This document shows, in pieces, positions 7,457 through 15,647 of a stretch of DNA of 64,000 bases. The stretch lies in NCBI GenBank assembly GCA_038405045.1, contig JBBZIV010000002.1:124001-188000 (forward strand). The letters are read 5' to 3'. The notes below the pieces were generated by a model, which was not told the origin of the DNA, made no database searches, and was given only the letters and a program-made list of their open reading frames with translations. The DNA is from Sporobacter sp038405045. Lineage in GTDB: Bacteria > Bacillota > Clostridia > Oscillospirales > Oscillospiraceae. Position 1 is the stretch's first letter. The number at the start of each line of letters is the position of its first letter. The position numbers were made by a program, and so were the translations under genes.

Positions 7457-8038
7457 ATGATCAATACGGTCGGCGCGTCTGCCTTATCGGCATACAAAAC
7501 GGATTATGACAAGACAGCCGCGACAAAACAGCCTAAGAAAGATATCGTGCCTGACGAGGCGTATCAACTGAGCCTCAGCGCGGAAAGTCTTGAGGCAAGC
7601 GCTGTCACGTCGGGCTCGGCAGAAATCGAGGACATCAAGCAGCAAGCCGATATGTCGACGGCAGCCTTGCGCGACCTCGTTGAAAAACTGATCTCCCGCC
7701 AGTCCGGCGACACGTCGGCGATTTCTTTGTCAACAAAGTTTTTCACCGCATCAGGAACCGAGACGATGTCTCAGGCAGAAGCGCAAGAAGCTATCGGTGA
7801 CGGCGGGGACTGGGGCGTTGAGGCTGTCAGCGACAGGATCGTCGATTTTGCCAAAGCCGTATCTGGCGCCGACACAAGCAAGCTGGAGACACTCCGGGAA
7901 GCGATCGATAAGGGGTTTGCTAACGCTAAAAAAACGCTTGGCGGCAGCCTGCCGGATATTAGCAGCCAGACGTACGACGCCGTGATGCAGAAGCTTGACG
8001 ATTGGGCCAGCACCACAGAAACGACCGTATCAAATTGA
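7457..8038 (+). CDS. Conserved protein with helical DUF5610-like C-terminus
   Basis: A 193-residue soluble protein. The start at 7457 is chosen for GAGGAGG 6 nt upstream. The N-terminus (INTVGASALSAYKTDYDKT) is polar and disordered-looking. A helical region follows, and the last 65 residues read SDRIVDFAKAVSGADTSKL, then a GFANAKKTLGG stretch, then LPDISSQTYDAVMQKLDDWA. This resembles a small domain found as DUF5610 and in proteins sometimes labelled hydrogenase-4 component G; the match is from memory. No membrane segment or catalytic motif is seen. It forms its own transcription unit with promoter and terminator. Confidence 0.6.
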   Translation: MINTVGASALSAYKTDYDKTAATKQPKKDIVPDEAYQLSLSAESLEASAVTSGSAEIEDIKQQADMSTAALRDLVEKLISRQSGDTSAISLSTKFFTASGTETMSQAEAQEAIGDGGDWGVEAVSDRIVDFAKAVSGADTSKLETLREAIDKGFANAKKTLGGSLPDISSQTYDAVMQKLDDWASTTETTVSN

Positions 8039-8054
8039 ATCGAAATACATGACG

Positions 8055-8090
8055 AAAAGGCGGCATCTATTCGGATGACGCCTTTTTTGT
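8055..8090 (+). terminator. Rho-independent terminator
   Basis: AAAAGGCGGCATC / GATGACGCCTTTTTT with one mismatch and a short loop, followed by TTTTTTGT. It lies 17 bp after the 193-residue gene. Confidence 0.8.
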
Positions 8091-8118
8091 TTCCGGACGA
8101 CGCATGACGACACGAGCA

Positions 8119-8147
8119 TTGACAGTTAGCTGGAAATCATCTAATAT
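8119..8147 (+). promoter_or_regulatory. SigA-type promoter of the 111-aa protein gene
   Basis: Perfect TTGACA (8119-8124), a 17-bp spacer, then TAATAT (8142-8147). The start codon at 8214 is about 60 bp downstream. Confidence 0.7.
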
Positions 8148-8213
8148 GAAATTAATTGGTATAGAGCAAAACTTTGCTCGGAATCAATAGATCAAAAGAT
8201 GGAGATGGATGAA

Positions 8214-8549
8214 ATGACGACTGTATCAATTAACCCGGGTATTTGCAGCTTGATGACAAAAGTGGAAGCAGTTGCCTCGGAGAATAAAAAGACAGTCACA
8301 CTAACCGTGGAATCAGCCTGCGACGCCGTCAACAAAATGATGGCAGAGGTCGGCAGTACATTCAAAGCCTATGACATTTGCCTTGTGAGGCCGGGCGTCG
8401 GTCCCTTCTATGACTATGCTTCAAAGAAATTTCCGGTTCATGTCTCCTGCCCCGTCATTGCGGGCATTATCAAATGCGCCGAGGTCGAATGCCGCCTAGC
8501 GCTGCCGAGGGACGCAGAAATCCGATTTGAAAAAAAAGAGAATACATAG
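8214..8549 (+). CDS. Small conserved protein, DUF6951-like
   Basis: A 111-residue cytosolic protein. The start at 8214 is preferred over 8199 because GGAG lies 9 nt upstream of it. It begins TTVSINPGICSLMTKVEA and has four well-spaced cysteines (PGIC, ESAC, YDIC, HVSCPVIAGIIKC) that could bind a metal or cluster. This resembles the anaerobe family listed as DUF6951, recalled rather than checked. It is monocistronic, with a strong promoter and terminator. The function is unknown. Confidence 0.65.
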   Translation: MTTVSINPGICSLMTKVEAVASENKKTVTLTVESACDAVNKMMAEVGSTFKAYDICLVRPGVGPFYDYASKKFPVHVSCPVIAGIIKCAEVECRLALPRDAEIRFEKKENT

Positions 8550-8561
8550 TAAGTTGCATCA

Positions 8562-8600
8562 TCAAAAGGGCTTTCGGTTTTTGCCGGGAGCCCTTTTTGA
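8562..8600. terminator. Bidirectional terminator between convergent units
   Basis: TCAAAAGGGCT / AGCCCTTTTTGA with a loop of about 16 nt. A-run and T-run on opposite sides let it end both the rightward 111-residue gene and the leftward polysaccharide operon. Confidence 0.8.
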
Positions 8601-8619
8601 TTGCCAAGGGAGCCGGATT

Positions 8620-9744
8620 CTATTTTCCCCAGACAGTTTTGTTGACAATTTTCGTATAGCTCTCAATCAAATTGACGACTTTAATGGAGACATGTAAATC
8701 ACCATAATCGGCGGGAAGCGCGTTACCCTCGCTTGTGCCGCGCAGCGCCAGCGCGAGCGCGACAGCACGGGCGACATCATCTTGCCGGATACCGCCGATG
8801 ACGACAGAACCTTTGTCGAGTGTTTCCGGCCGCTCCGTTGAGGTTCGGATAAGGACACCGGCAAAGCCCAAGATGGCCGACTCCTCCGAAAGCGTACCGC
8901 TGTCAGATAGGACGCAGGCGCTGTTCATCTGCAGCTTGACATAGTCAAAAAAGCCGAACGGCTTGACAAGGCGTACGAACGGGCTGAAGGGAAACTGATG
9001 CGCCTTAATTGTCCGCATCGAGCGCGGATGCGCCGGATAAATCACCGGCATCCCGTATTTATCGGCAATATAGTTGATGGAGTGCATGAGCTCAAGGAAG
9101 TTTGCGTCGTTATCGATATTCTCCTCTCGGTGCGCTGAAACAAGGAAATAGGCTTTTTCTTCAAGAGACAGGCGTGATAGCACGTCGCTTTGCGCAATTT
9201 CTTCCCGGTGGCGATGGAGCACCTCGCTCATCGGCGAGCCGGTTACGAAAATCATTTTGCCGTCAAGCCCCTCGGAAAGGAGATAGCGCCGCGCGTGCTC
9301 TGTATAGGGGAGGTTCACATCTGAAATATGATCGATTATTTTTCTGTTGATCATCTCCGGGACATTCCAATCCCAGCAGCGGTTCCCAGCTTCCATATGG
9401 AAAATGGGTATTTTGAGCCGCTTAGCCGAAATGGCTGACAGCGTTGAATTGGTGTCGCCCAGCAGCAGAACGGCGTCCGGCTTCTCGCGGCGCATGAGGT
9501 CGTATGAGCGTGTGATGATATTGCCCATGGTTTGGCCAAGATCAGCACCGGCGCAGTTTAAATAATGAGCTGGGGCACGCAGGCCTAAGTCGTCAAAAAA
9601 CACCTGATTGAGTGTATAGTCCCAGTTCTGCCCTGTGTGGACGAGGATATGGTCAAAATAAGTATCGCAGGCCTTAATGCAGGCGGACAGCCGAATGATC
9701 TCCGGCCGCGTCCCCAGAATCGTCATCAACTTAAGCTTTTCCAT
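8620..9744 (-). CDS. UDP-sugar 2-epimerase, CapG/WbjD type (UDP-L-FucNAc synthesis)
   Basis: A 374-residue GT-B-fold non-hydrolysing 2-epimerase of the WecB/MnaA superfamily. Motifs are ILGTRPEIIRLSACI at the N-terminus, LLGDTNSTLSA, HMEAGNRCWDWNVPEMINR, LVSAHREENID and LSDSGTLSEESA. Because CapF and CapE homologues lie directly upstream, its likely job is the final C2 epimerisation giving UDP-L-FucNAc, rather than UDP-ManNAc formation. It is the last gene of the leftward operon, 6 bp after CapF, and is followed by the terminator at 8562-8600. Length and motifs look complete. Confidence 0.9.
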   Translation of the reverse strand: MEKLKLMTILGTRPEIIRLSACIKACDTYFDHILVHTGQNWDYTLNQVFFDDLGLRAPAHYLNCAGADLGQTMGNIITRSYDLMRREKPDAVLLLGDTNSTLSAISAKRLKIPIFHMEAGNRCWDWNVPEMINRKIIDHISDVNLPYTEHARRYLLSEGLDGKMIFVTGSPMSEVLHRHREEIAQSDVLSRLSLEEKAYFLVSAHREENIDNDANFLELMHSINYIADKYGMPVIYPAHPRSMRTIKAHQFPFSPFVRLVKPFGFFDYVKLQMNSACVLSDSGTLSEESAILGFAGVLIRTSTERPETLDKGSVVIGGIRQDDVARAVALALALRGTSEGNALPADYGDLHVSIKVVNLIESYTKIVNKTVWGK

Positions 9745-9750
9745 CAGCCG

Positions 9751-10860
9751 TCAGACCTCCAGGCGATAGGTGTCCGGTCTTGCGGGGTCAAACGGCTCGC
9801 TGGCCCAGATCAAAATAACAAGATCGCTTTGCCCGGTGTTGAGGATGGCGTGCGTATATCCCGGGGGAATCTCGACGGTCGTTATTAGATTGCCGGAAAC
9901 GTCAAATTCAATAACGTCAGGCGTGCCGACGCGGCGTAGCATGATTTTTCCTGTCCCGCTCAAAGCGAGGAATTTTTCATTTTTTGTCTGATGCCAGTGA
10001 TTACCGCGCACGGCTCCCGGTTTCGCGACGCAGACGGAAAGCTGCCCCAGATCCTCCGACCGGAAGAGCTCGGCAAACATGCCGCGTGTATCAACGCTTG
10101 TCTCAACCCGATGAGAGAGCGCTTCAGCCGGGAGATAGGTGAGATACGTCGCATAAAGCTTTCTCGCAAAGTCGTCACCCATATTCGGGACACTTTTCTG
10201 ATCCTGGCAGGCCTTAAATTCAGATAAAATCGAGACAATTTCGCCGAGCGTTTTTTCGTATGAGGCTGGGACGAGGCAGCATTCATCGGCTGCCGCGGTT
10301 GTGCCGGTCACAATGCGCACGTAAGCGTCAACGACATCATCAATGTAGACGAGACGAAGCATGCGGTTGGGGTCATCGATGCGGATAGGCAGGCTGTACG
10401 CGGTATTGCGGCAGAAGGTCGCGACGGCACTGTTATAGTCAGGGCGGCACCATTTGCCGAAAACATTCGGAAGACGTGAAATATAAATGCGTGCGCCGGT
10501 ATTACGGCTGTGAGCTTCAAGAAGGAATTCTGCTGCTTTTTTGCTTCGGCCGTATGGCGTATCTGTGTCAGCCTGAACGGAGGAAGTATAGAGAATTGGA
10601 CAGGCGTTTCTGTTATCTTCGAGCTGATCTATAAGGCGTGCCGTTAAGCCGACATTGACGGTGCCATAATCGTCGGGATTTTCCGGGCGGTTTGCCCCCG
10701 CGAGATGGCAGACAAAGGCACAATCTCTTGTAAACGCGTGCAGCTGCGCGGGATCGGTGTCGGCGTGATAGTGATACAGTTCAATGTCCGGCTGATTGTT
10801 CAGCGCCGCGACGAGGTTTTTTCCTATAAACCCGGCAGCGCCCGTCACCAGAATTTTCAT
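9751..10860 (-). CDS. CapF/WbjC-type bifunctional reductase-epimerase
   Basis: A 369-residue two-domain enzyme. The N-terminal ~245 residues form an SDR fold with the glycine motif VTGAAGFIGKNL, CHLAGANRPE and a YGRSKKAAE catalytic Tyr/Lys. The C-terminal ~120 residues form a cupin with the metal-site pattern GNHWHQTKNEKFLALSG and a late histidine in PPGYTHAILN. This matches Staphylococcus aureus CapF, which epimerises C3 in the cupin and reduces the 4-keto group in the SDR domain on the way to UDP-L-FucNAc. It lies between CapE and CapG homologues in the usual order. All key residues appear intact. Confidence 0.92.
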   Translation of the reverse strand: MKILVTGAAGFIGKNLVAALNNQPDIELYHYHADTDPAQLHAFTRDCAFVCHLAGANRPENPDDYGTVNVGLTARLIDQLEDNRNACPILYTSSVQADTDTPYGRSKKAAEFLLEAHSRNTGARIYISRLPNVFGKWCRPDYNSAVATFCRNTAYSLPIRIDDPNRMLRLVYIDDVVDAYVRIVTGTTAAADECCLVPASYEKTLGEIVSILSEFKACQDQKSVPNMGDDFARKLYATYLTYLPAEALSHRVETSVDTRGMFAELFRSEDLGQLSVCVAKPGAVRGNHWHQTKNEKFLALSGTGKIMLRRVGTPDVIEFDVSGNLITTVEIPPGYTHAILNTGQSDLVILIWASEPFDPARPDTYRLEV

Positions 10861-10877
10861 GGCGGCCTCCTAAAAAA

Positions 10878-11936
10878 TTATTCCTGAACCGGCTGTACAG
10901 CAGGCTTTGCGGATAACCTGTCGGACAACGCTTCTCGGATACAGGGCAGGCCGCGCAGCTTTTCCTTGACTTGCCCAACCGTGAGCTGTTCGGCGTTGTT
11001 GGAGTTAAACTCCTTCAGCCCGACGTGAGGCCGCAACCCCAAGCTGACGTACTTGTCATAATTCAAGCCGCGTTTGTCAGCCGGTACGCGGTAAAAGGCC
11101 CCCATATCAACAGCGACGGCGCATTCCTCGTTTGTTAAAAGCGTCTCAAACATTTTTTCACCGTGGCGGATGCCGATGGTTTTAATCGGATTGTCAGCCT
11201 CAAAGAGTTCCAAGAGCGCCTGCGCCAGTACGCCAACGGTGCAGGCCGGCGCCTTCTGCACGAGGATATCGCCGCTCTCGGCATGTTCAAACGCAAATAG
11301 AACGAGTTCGACCGCCTCGTCGAGGCTCATGATAAAACGCGTCATCGAAGGGTCTGTAACGGTCAGCGGTTTTCCGGCCTTAATCTGCCCAATGAACAAG
11401 GGGATGACGGATCCCCGCGAACAGAGGACGTTGCCGTAGCGCGTCCCGCAGATGAGCGTTTTCTCCGGCGGAACGGCTCTCGACTTGGCGACAAAGACCT
11501 TTTCCATCATCGCTTTCGAGGCGCCCATCGCGTTAACAGGATAGGCCGCCTTGTCTGTCGATAGGCAGACAACCTTGGAAACGCCCGCTTCGATACAGGC
11601 TGACAAGACATTTTCCGTTCCGAGTACATTTGTTTTCACGGCTTCGAGCGGGAAGAATTCACAGGATGGCACCTGCTTTAACGCTGCCGCATGAAAGACG
11701 AAATCAACGCCGTGCATGACGCTGCGAAGGCCTGCGGGGTCCCGCACATCGCCAATATAGTAGCTGATTTTATCGCTTTTATAGTGAAATCGCATCTCGT
11801 CCTGCTTCTTTTCGTCACGTGAGAAGATACGAATCTCGGCAATGGCGGTTGATATGAAGCGGTCTAAAACAGCATTGCCGAAGCTGCCGGTTCCGCCTGT
11901 TATGAGCAGTGTTTTGTTTTTAAACAAATTATCCAT
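10878..11936 (-). CDS. CapE/WbjB-type UDP-GlcNAc 4,6-dehydratase/5-epimerase
   Basis: A 352-residue cytosolic extended SDR enzyme. It has the NAD motif ITGGTGSFGNAV, FHAAALKQVP, LSTDKAAYPVNAMGASKAMM (Met in place of the usual catalytic Tyr, as in CapE) and FETLLTNEE. The reaction converts UDP-GlcNAc to the 4-keto-6-deoxy-L-sugar that enters the FucNAc route. The ATG at 11936 is used; a TTG at 11945 overlapping the previous stop is an alternative. It is translationally coupled behind the second 4,6-dehydratase of the operon. Confidence 0.92.
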   Translation of the reverse strand: MDNLFKNKTLLITGGTGSFGNAVLDRFISTAIAEIRIFSRDEKKQDEMRFHYKSDKISYYIGDVRDPAGLRSVMHGVDFVFHAAALKQVPSCEFFPLEAVKTNVLGTENVLSACIEAGVSKVVCLSTDKAAYPVNAMGASKAMMEKVFVAKSRAVPPEKTLICGTRYGNVLCSRGSVIPLFIGQIKAGKPLTVTDPSMTRFIMSLDEAVELVLFAFEHAESGDILVQKAPACTVGVLAQALLELFEADNPIKTIGIRHGEKMFETLLTNEECAVAVDMGAFYRVPADKRGLNYDKYVSLGLRPHVGLKEFNSNNAEQLTVGQVKEKLRGLPCIREALSDRLSAKPAVQPVQE

Positions 11937-11941
11937 ATTTA

Positions 11942-13084
11942 TCAACAGGCGCCGTCGATGATGTCATCGAGGAGCGTTTTATATTCCAGTTCTCGGGTTG
12001 AATGGAGGATATCCTCCAATTTTTTGAGACGAGGCAAAAGACTGGGGGAGACATGGGCAGGGCTGCAGACAAAAATTTTGTTGTTTTCTGTTTTCCCAAG
12101 AAGCTCATTATGAAATGACAGTTCCTCATACATTTTTTCACCGGGGCGAAGACCGATGAACTCGACAAGAATATCTCGCTCCGGCTTTAAGCCGTTCAGG
12201 CGGATCATGTTGTGCGCGAGGTCGAGGATTTTGATCGGTTTGCCCATATCCAAAACGAAAATCTCACCGCCGTTGGCCATTGACGCAGCCAGCAGAACGA
12301 GGCTGACGGCTTCCTTGATTGTCATAAAATAGCGCTCGACCGCCGGATGCGTCACCGTAACAGGGCCGCCGTCCCGAATCTGGCTCTGAAACATTGGGAT
12401 GACGCTGCCGCTGCTGCCGAGCACATTGCCAAAGCGGACGGCTGCGAGCTCGGTCAAGGGGGCATCATCATTGAGCCGCTGGACGATCATCTCGGCGATG
12501 CGCTTCGTTGCGCCCATAATGCTTGTTGCATTGACAGCCTTATCGGTTGAAATGAGAATAAATTTTCGGGTGCCGTATTGAACGGCCATTTGTGCGGTTT
12601 TTAATGTGCCGAAGATGTTGTTCTTAATCGCCTCGGACGGATTGCTTTCCATGAGCGGGACATGCTTGTGCGCCGCCGCGTGAAAAACGACGTCGATCTG
12701 ATGCCGGGCAAAAATGTCTATCAGACTGCCGGAGTCCTTGACGGAGCCGACAACAACATCATAGCGCTCGGGGCTGAATTTCTTCCGGAACGCATTATTT
12801 AGCGCGAATAAACCGTTTTCGTTTATATCGAGTAAAATCAATTTTTTACATCCGGAGGACAGCACGTGCTGGCAGATTTCCGACCCAATGGAACCCGCGC
12901 CGCCCGTCACGAGAACAGTTTTGTCAAAAAGGCTCTCTCGGACTTTTTCCGTGTTCAAAACAGTCGGCTCACGACCAAGTAGGTCGTCGGGGTTAATCTC
13001 GCAGGAAAGGCGGGCCTGAAGCGGCCGCGGCGGCAATTCGGCACCGGAAAAGTGATTGGTTGATGTTGAAAAGAATTCGGACAT
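11942..13084 (-). CDS. Cytosolic UDP-GlcNAc 4,6-dehydratase (CapD/PglF-like, no membrane domain)
   Basis: A 380-residue protein with only the soluble half of the CapD/WbpM/PglF family: a ~50-residue leader, then VTGGAGSIGSEICQ, FHAAAHKHVPLME, ISTDKAVNATSIMGATKRIA and FIGLRPGEKMYEEL. Full-length relatives carry four N-terminal membrane segments, absent here. The expected product is UDP-4-keto-6-deoxy-GlcNAc, a precursor of bacillosamine- or QuiNAc-type sugars. With the PglD-like and PglC-like genes at 16129 and 16769 this suggests an initiating modified amino sugar. The paired aminotransferase may be the DegT-like gene upstream, but that is unproven. Confidence 0.85.
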   Translation of the reverse strand: MSEFFSTSTNHFSGAELPPRPLQARLSCEINPDDLLGREPTVLNTEKVRESLFDKTVLVTGGAGSIGSEICQHVLSSGCKKLILLDINENGLFALNNAFRKKFSPERYDVVVGSVKDSGSLIDIFARHQIDVVFHAAAHKHVPLMESNPSEAIKNNIFGTLKTAQMAVQYGTRKFILISTDKAVNATSIMGATKRIAEMIVQRLNDDAPLTELAAVRFGNVLGSSGSVIPMFQSQIRDGGPVTVTHPAVERYFMTIKEAVSLVLLAASMANGGEIFVLDMGKPIKILDLAHNMIRLNGLKPERDILVEFIGLRPGEKMYEELSFHNELLGKTENNKIFVCSPAHVSPSLLPRLKKLEDILHSTRELEYKTLLDDIIDGAC

Positions 13085-13143
13085 GTTAAATCCTATCTTA
13101 TTTCATTAGGTTTAAACGTTATCGCTTAGTCAGATAAGCGGTG

Positions 13144-14118
13144 TTACCGGCCGCTGACGATTAACCGGTAAATGTAGTCGAGATCCTCCGGTGTCATGCG
13201 CTGATCAATCGGCAGAGGTAAAAGGTAGCGTGACAACGTCATTTCAAGGCTGTTTTGCGGCACAAGTGATGTCAGCGCCGACCACCATCTGCCAAGGTAG
13301 ACGCTGTTTTCAAGAAAATGTGACAGAATCTCGTCGTCGGCTAACACGAGTGGGTAAACCATGGGGACGGTATCCTCTTCCAGAGGGAAACGGCTTAAAT
13401 CGAAAAGGTTCATTTGCGAAAAGAGCGACTGCGCATATCGAAAATTTTGAACGCGCCGGTCTTTAACGGCAGTGTAATCAACATTTTGTAAAAGTGCCCG
13501 CGTCAGGCGTGACATCAAGGAAAGACCGCTCCCATCCAGCCGTGTTTCGTTCATCATCCTGTCGGGATAGCTGCCTTGGCAGCCCCGTTCAATCCGCTTG
13601 AGGAGAAAAAGCGACGTATCGGCTGAAAAATCACAGGGAATCGAAAAATCCTCCTGTCCGGCCTTTTCCCCAACGACGTAGCACCCGTCCGGCACGCCGA
13701 AAAATTTCCGCGGGGAATAGACAGAGTAGGCGTTTTCAGCAGGCTTTTTGTAAAAAGCCTGCGCGTTGTCGATGATGACGTTTTGATACCTACGTGCAAG
13801 CGTTTCGATTTTGTCATGCGGCAGGAGGCCAAAATAATTAACGATCAAAACGGCGGTATCGCTGCTTATTTTTTCAGGGAGTATTGGCAATAGGTCATCG
13901 TCCAGCGAATAATGAGAGAGCTCAATGGACTGCGATAACAGATAATCGCGCACTTTCGGGCACAGGTACGTCGGCAGCCGGAGTTTTTTGAGCCCTAAAA
14001 GCCTTAAAACGTAGCCAATACCGCAGCGCGCCGTGTTGAGACGCTTGACGCCCGGGCCGTCGTAAAACTCCGGCCCTTTTTTTAAATCGAGTTCAAGGAA
14101 GCTGCCGTATTCTTTCAT
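13144..14118 (-). CDS. DegT/DnrJ-like PLP aminotransferase-fold protein
   Basis: A 324-residue protein distantly related to sugar aminotransferases. It keeps RCGIGYVLRLLG in the N-terminal region, VLIVNYFGLLPHD, IIDNAQAF with the cofactor-contacting Asp, and SPRKFFGVPDGCYVV, whose Lys is the expected PLP lysine. It is shorter and more divergent than PglE or WecE. The start at 14118 has GGAGG 10 nt upstream, inside the end of the WbqC-like gene. PIG-L, WbqC-like and this gene form a coupled trio. A role in making or installing an amino sugar is plausible, but the substrate cannot be deduced. Confidence 0.7.
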   Translation of the reverse strand: MKEYGSFLELDLKKGPEFYDGPGVKRLNTARCGIGYVLRLLGLKKLRLPTYLCPKVRDYLLSQSIELSHYSLDDDLLPILPEKISSDTAVLIVNYFGLLPHDKIETLARRYQNVIIDNAQAFYKKPAENAYSVYSPRKFFGVPDGCYVVGEKAGQEDFSIPCDFSADTSLFLLKRIERGCQGSYPDRMMNETRLDGSGLSLMSRLTRALLQNVDYTAVKDRRVQNFRYAQSLFSQMNLFDLSRFPLEEDTVPMVYPLVLADDEILSHFLENSVYLGRWWSALTSLVPQNSLEMTLSRYLLPLPIDQRMTPEDLDYIYRLIVSGR

Positions 14119-14785
14119 CGCCATCGTCCCTCCAGTCAAAGCCGCAGTTCATGACATAGTCCAAGACGGACAGGTTTTCAATAAAGCTACCCCAGAGCTG
14201 CGGGTATCCGAACGGCGTATAAGCACTATAAGTCAGCTGCACGCCGTTTTCCAAAAAATGCGCCAATGTTTGATAGACCCGTGCGCCGTTGCCAGACAGA
14301 TACGTATCGGCACCCACTGCGCGGCAAAGGTCAATGACCCGCTGTTCTTTTTTTGTGCGGATATGAAGCTGCGACGCCTGTAAAAATGCCGTGTCAAAGC
14401 CGAATTCACGGCTGAAGCGGACGATGAGCGCCTCGTTTTGTCGGGCGATGTTGTCATACGCCGGCTCCAGAAGTTCGCTGAAAATCGGGAAAACTGCATC
14501 AAAAAAAGGGGCGCTTTTGTAATGCTCACGGACGGCTGAGAGATGCCTTGCCTTCCAGCCGAGATGATCTTTTGTCCGAACCTCGTTAATGGCGTCGCCC
14601 AAGGTCTGTGATACCGGTATTTTAAGGGATTTGACCCCCAAAGGCGTTTTGAGGAGGTTTCGGTCATGGCCACCGGTATTGGAGAACTGGGCGTCATCGA
14701 GAAAAACAAAGACATCCGCCCGGCTAATTTTATAAAAATACCCGAGATACGGGATATAATCCGGCTGGTGAATGGCGGCCGTCAC
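14093..14785 (-). CDS. WbqC family protein
   Basis: A 230-residue protein with the WbqC hallmarks: AAIHQPDYIPYLGYFYKI at the start, VFVFLDDAQF, NLLKTPLGVKSLKIPV, YLSGNGARVYQ and a C-terminal YPQLWGSFIENLSVLDYV. WbqC proteins occur in O-antigen and capsule loci, often near aminotransferases, and are proposed to modify amino sugars, but no reaction is firmly established. It starts at GTG overlapping the PIG-L stop by 4 bp, and its end overlaps the DegT-like start. Confidence 0.85.
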   Translation of the reverse strand: MTAAIHQPDYIPYLGYFYKISRADVFVFLDDAQFSNTGGHDRNLLKTPLGVKSLKIPVSQTLGDAINEVRTKDHLGWKARHLSAVREHYKSAPFFDAVFPIFSELLEPAYDNIARQNEALIVRFSREFGFDTAFLQASQLHIRTKKEQRVIDLCRAVGADTYLSGNGARVYQTLAHFLENGVQLTYSAYTPFGYPQLWGSFIENLSVLDYVMNCGFDWRDDGDERIRQLP

Positions 14786-15465
14786 GGTGAAATACCAAAC
14801 TCAACGGACCGCTGAAGGCTAAACGCTTCGGCATACATAAGACCGGCTGCCAGCCCCCTGTAGGAGGCATGGGCACAGATGCCATGCTCTGACCGCGGGT
14901 GCGGCGCAGAACGCAGCTCGATGTCATACTGTGCCAGCGCTTCGATTTTCCGCGCAATCGTCTCATCAATATCGATAAAGACAGTCGGAATGAAAGCCGT
15001 TTTATAATCATACCCTTGCCATTCGGTCGCTGAGGGCGTCTCATACAAGAGGATATCGATCGGATGTCCATGCACAGGGCGGGCAGCCACCATCGTCGAG
15101 CGATAGACGAGCTGATGATCCAGATTCAAGTCGCCGGGATGATGCGTCAAAACAAGGCGGGGGGATGTTTCCGCAATCACCTTTTCCAAAAAGGCATTAA
15201 TCGTGACATGCCCCACGGTATCAAGACGCATATCCGGGAAATCACCGAAAAAAACGTCTCGGACGCCCAAAAGGCTGTTAGCCTTCAAGGCGGCCATTTT
15301 TTTAAGGGCGATAATCTTTTTGTAATCTGTATCGGCATACTGCGCGCTGCAACCCTCAGTGACGATTGCCGTAAAAACCTCGTTTGACTCGGATAGCCGC
15401 GCCATATACCCGCCGCAGCCAAGCACCTCGTCGTCCGGGTGCGCGGCGATCACGAGAATTCTCAT
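14782..15465 (-). CDS. PIG-L family deacetylase
   Basis: A 227-residue LmbE/PIG-L hydrolase. The zinc motif AAHPDDEVLGCGG is at residues 7-19 and the later metal histidine is in HHPGDLNLDHQ. The family removes N-acetyl groups from amino sugars such as GlcNAc-linked substrates. The start at 15465 has GGAG 7 nt upstream. It is the first gene of the leftward nucleotide-sugar operon, divergent from the rightward assembly operon. Here it may free an amine that the WbqC-like enzyme then modifies (inference). Confidence 0.88.
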   Translation of the reverse strand: MRILVIAAHPDDEVLGCGGYMARLSESNEVFTAIVTEGCSAQYADTDYKKIIALKKMAALKANSLLGVRDVFFGDFPDMRLDTVGHVTINAFLEKVIAETSPRLVLTHHPGDLNLDHQLVYRSTMVAARPVHGHPIDILLYETPSATEWQGYDYKTAFIPTVFIDIDETIARKIEALAQYDIELRSAPHPRSEHGICAHASYRGLAAGLMYAEAFSLQRSVEFGISP

Positions 15466-15521
15466 AGATGACTCCGATCTGCCGCTGAAGGCAAGTTTCT
15501 GCGGCAGTTTCATCATATGCA

Positions 15522-15612
15522 TTGTCCAGCGTATTGGTTAAGCCCTACGGCCTCCAAAACAGGGCGGCTTTTCCAGAGGGACTGTCATTTGGCGTTGTCC
15601 AGCATATATTGG
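15522..15612. promoter_or_regulatory. Repeated TTGTCCAGC-TAT-TTGG motif between divergent operons
   Basis: TTGTCCAGCGTATTGG (15522-15537) and TTGTCCAGCATATATTGG (15595-15612) lie 73 bp apart in the control region between the leftward and rightward polysaccharide units. The second copy is palindromic (GTCCA...TGGAC). They may bind a shared regulator. Confidence 0.35.
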
Positions 15613-15647
15613 ACTGACACGATGTTTGTCAGGGAGGTGCTTTATAA

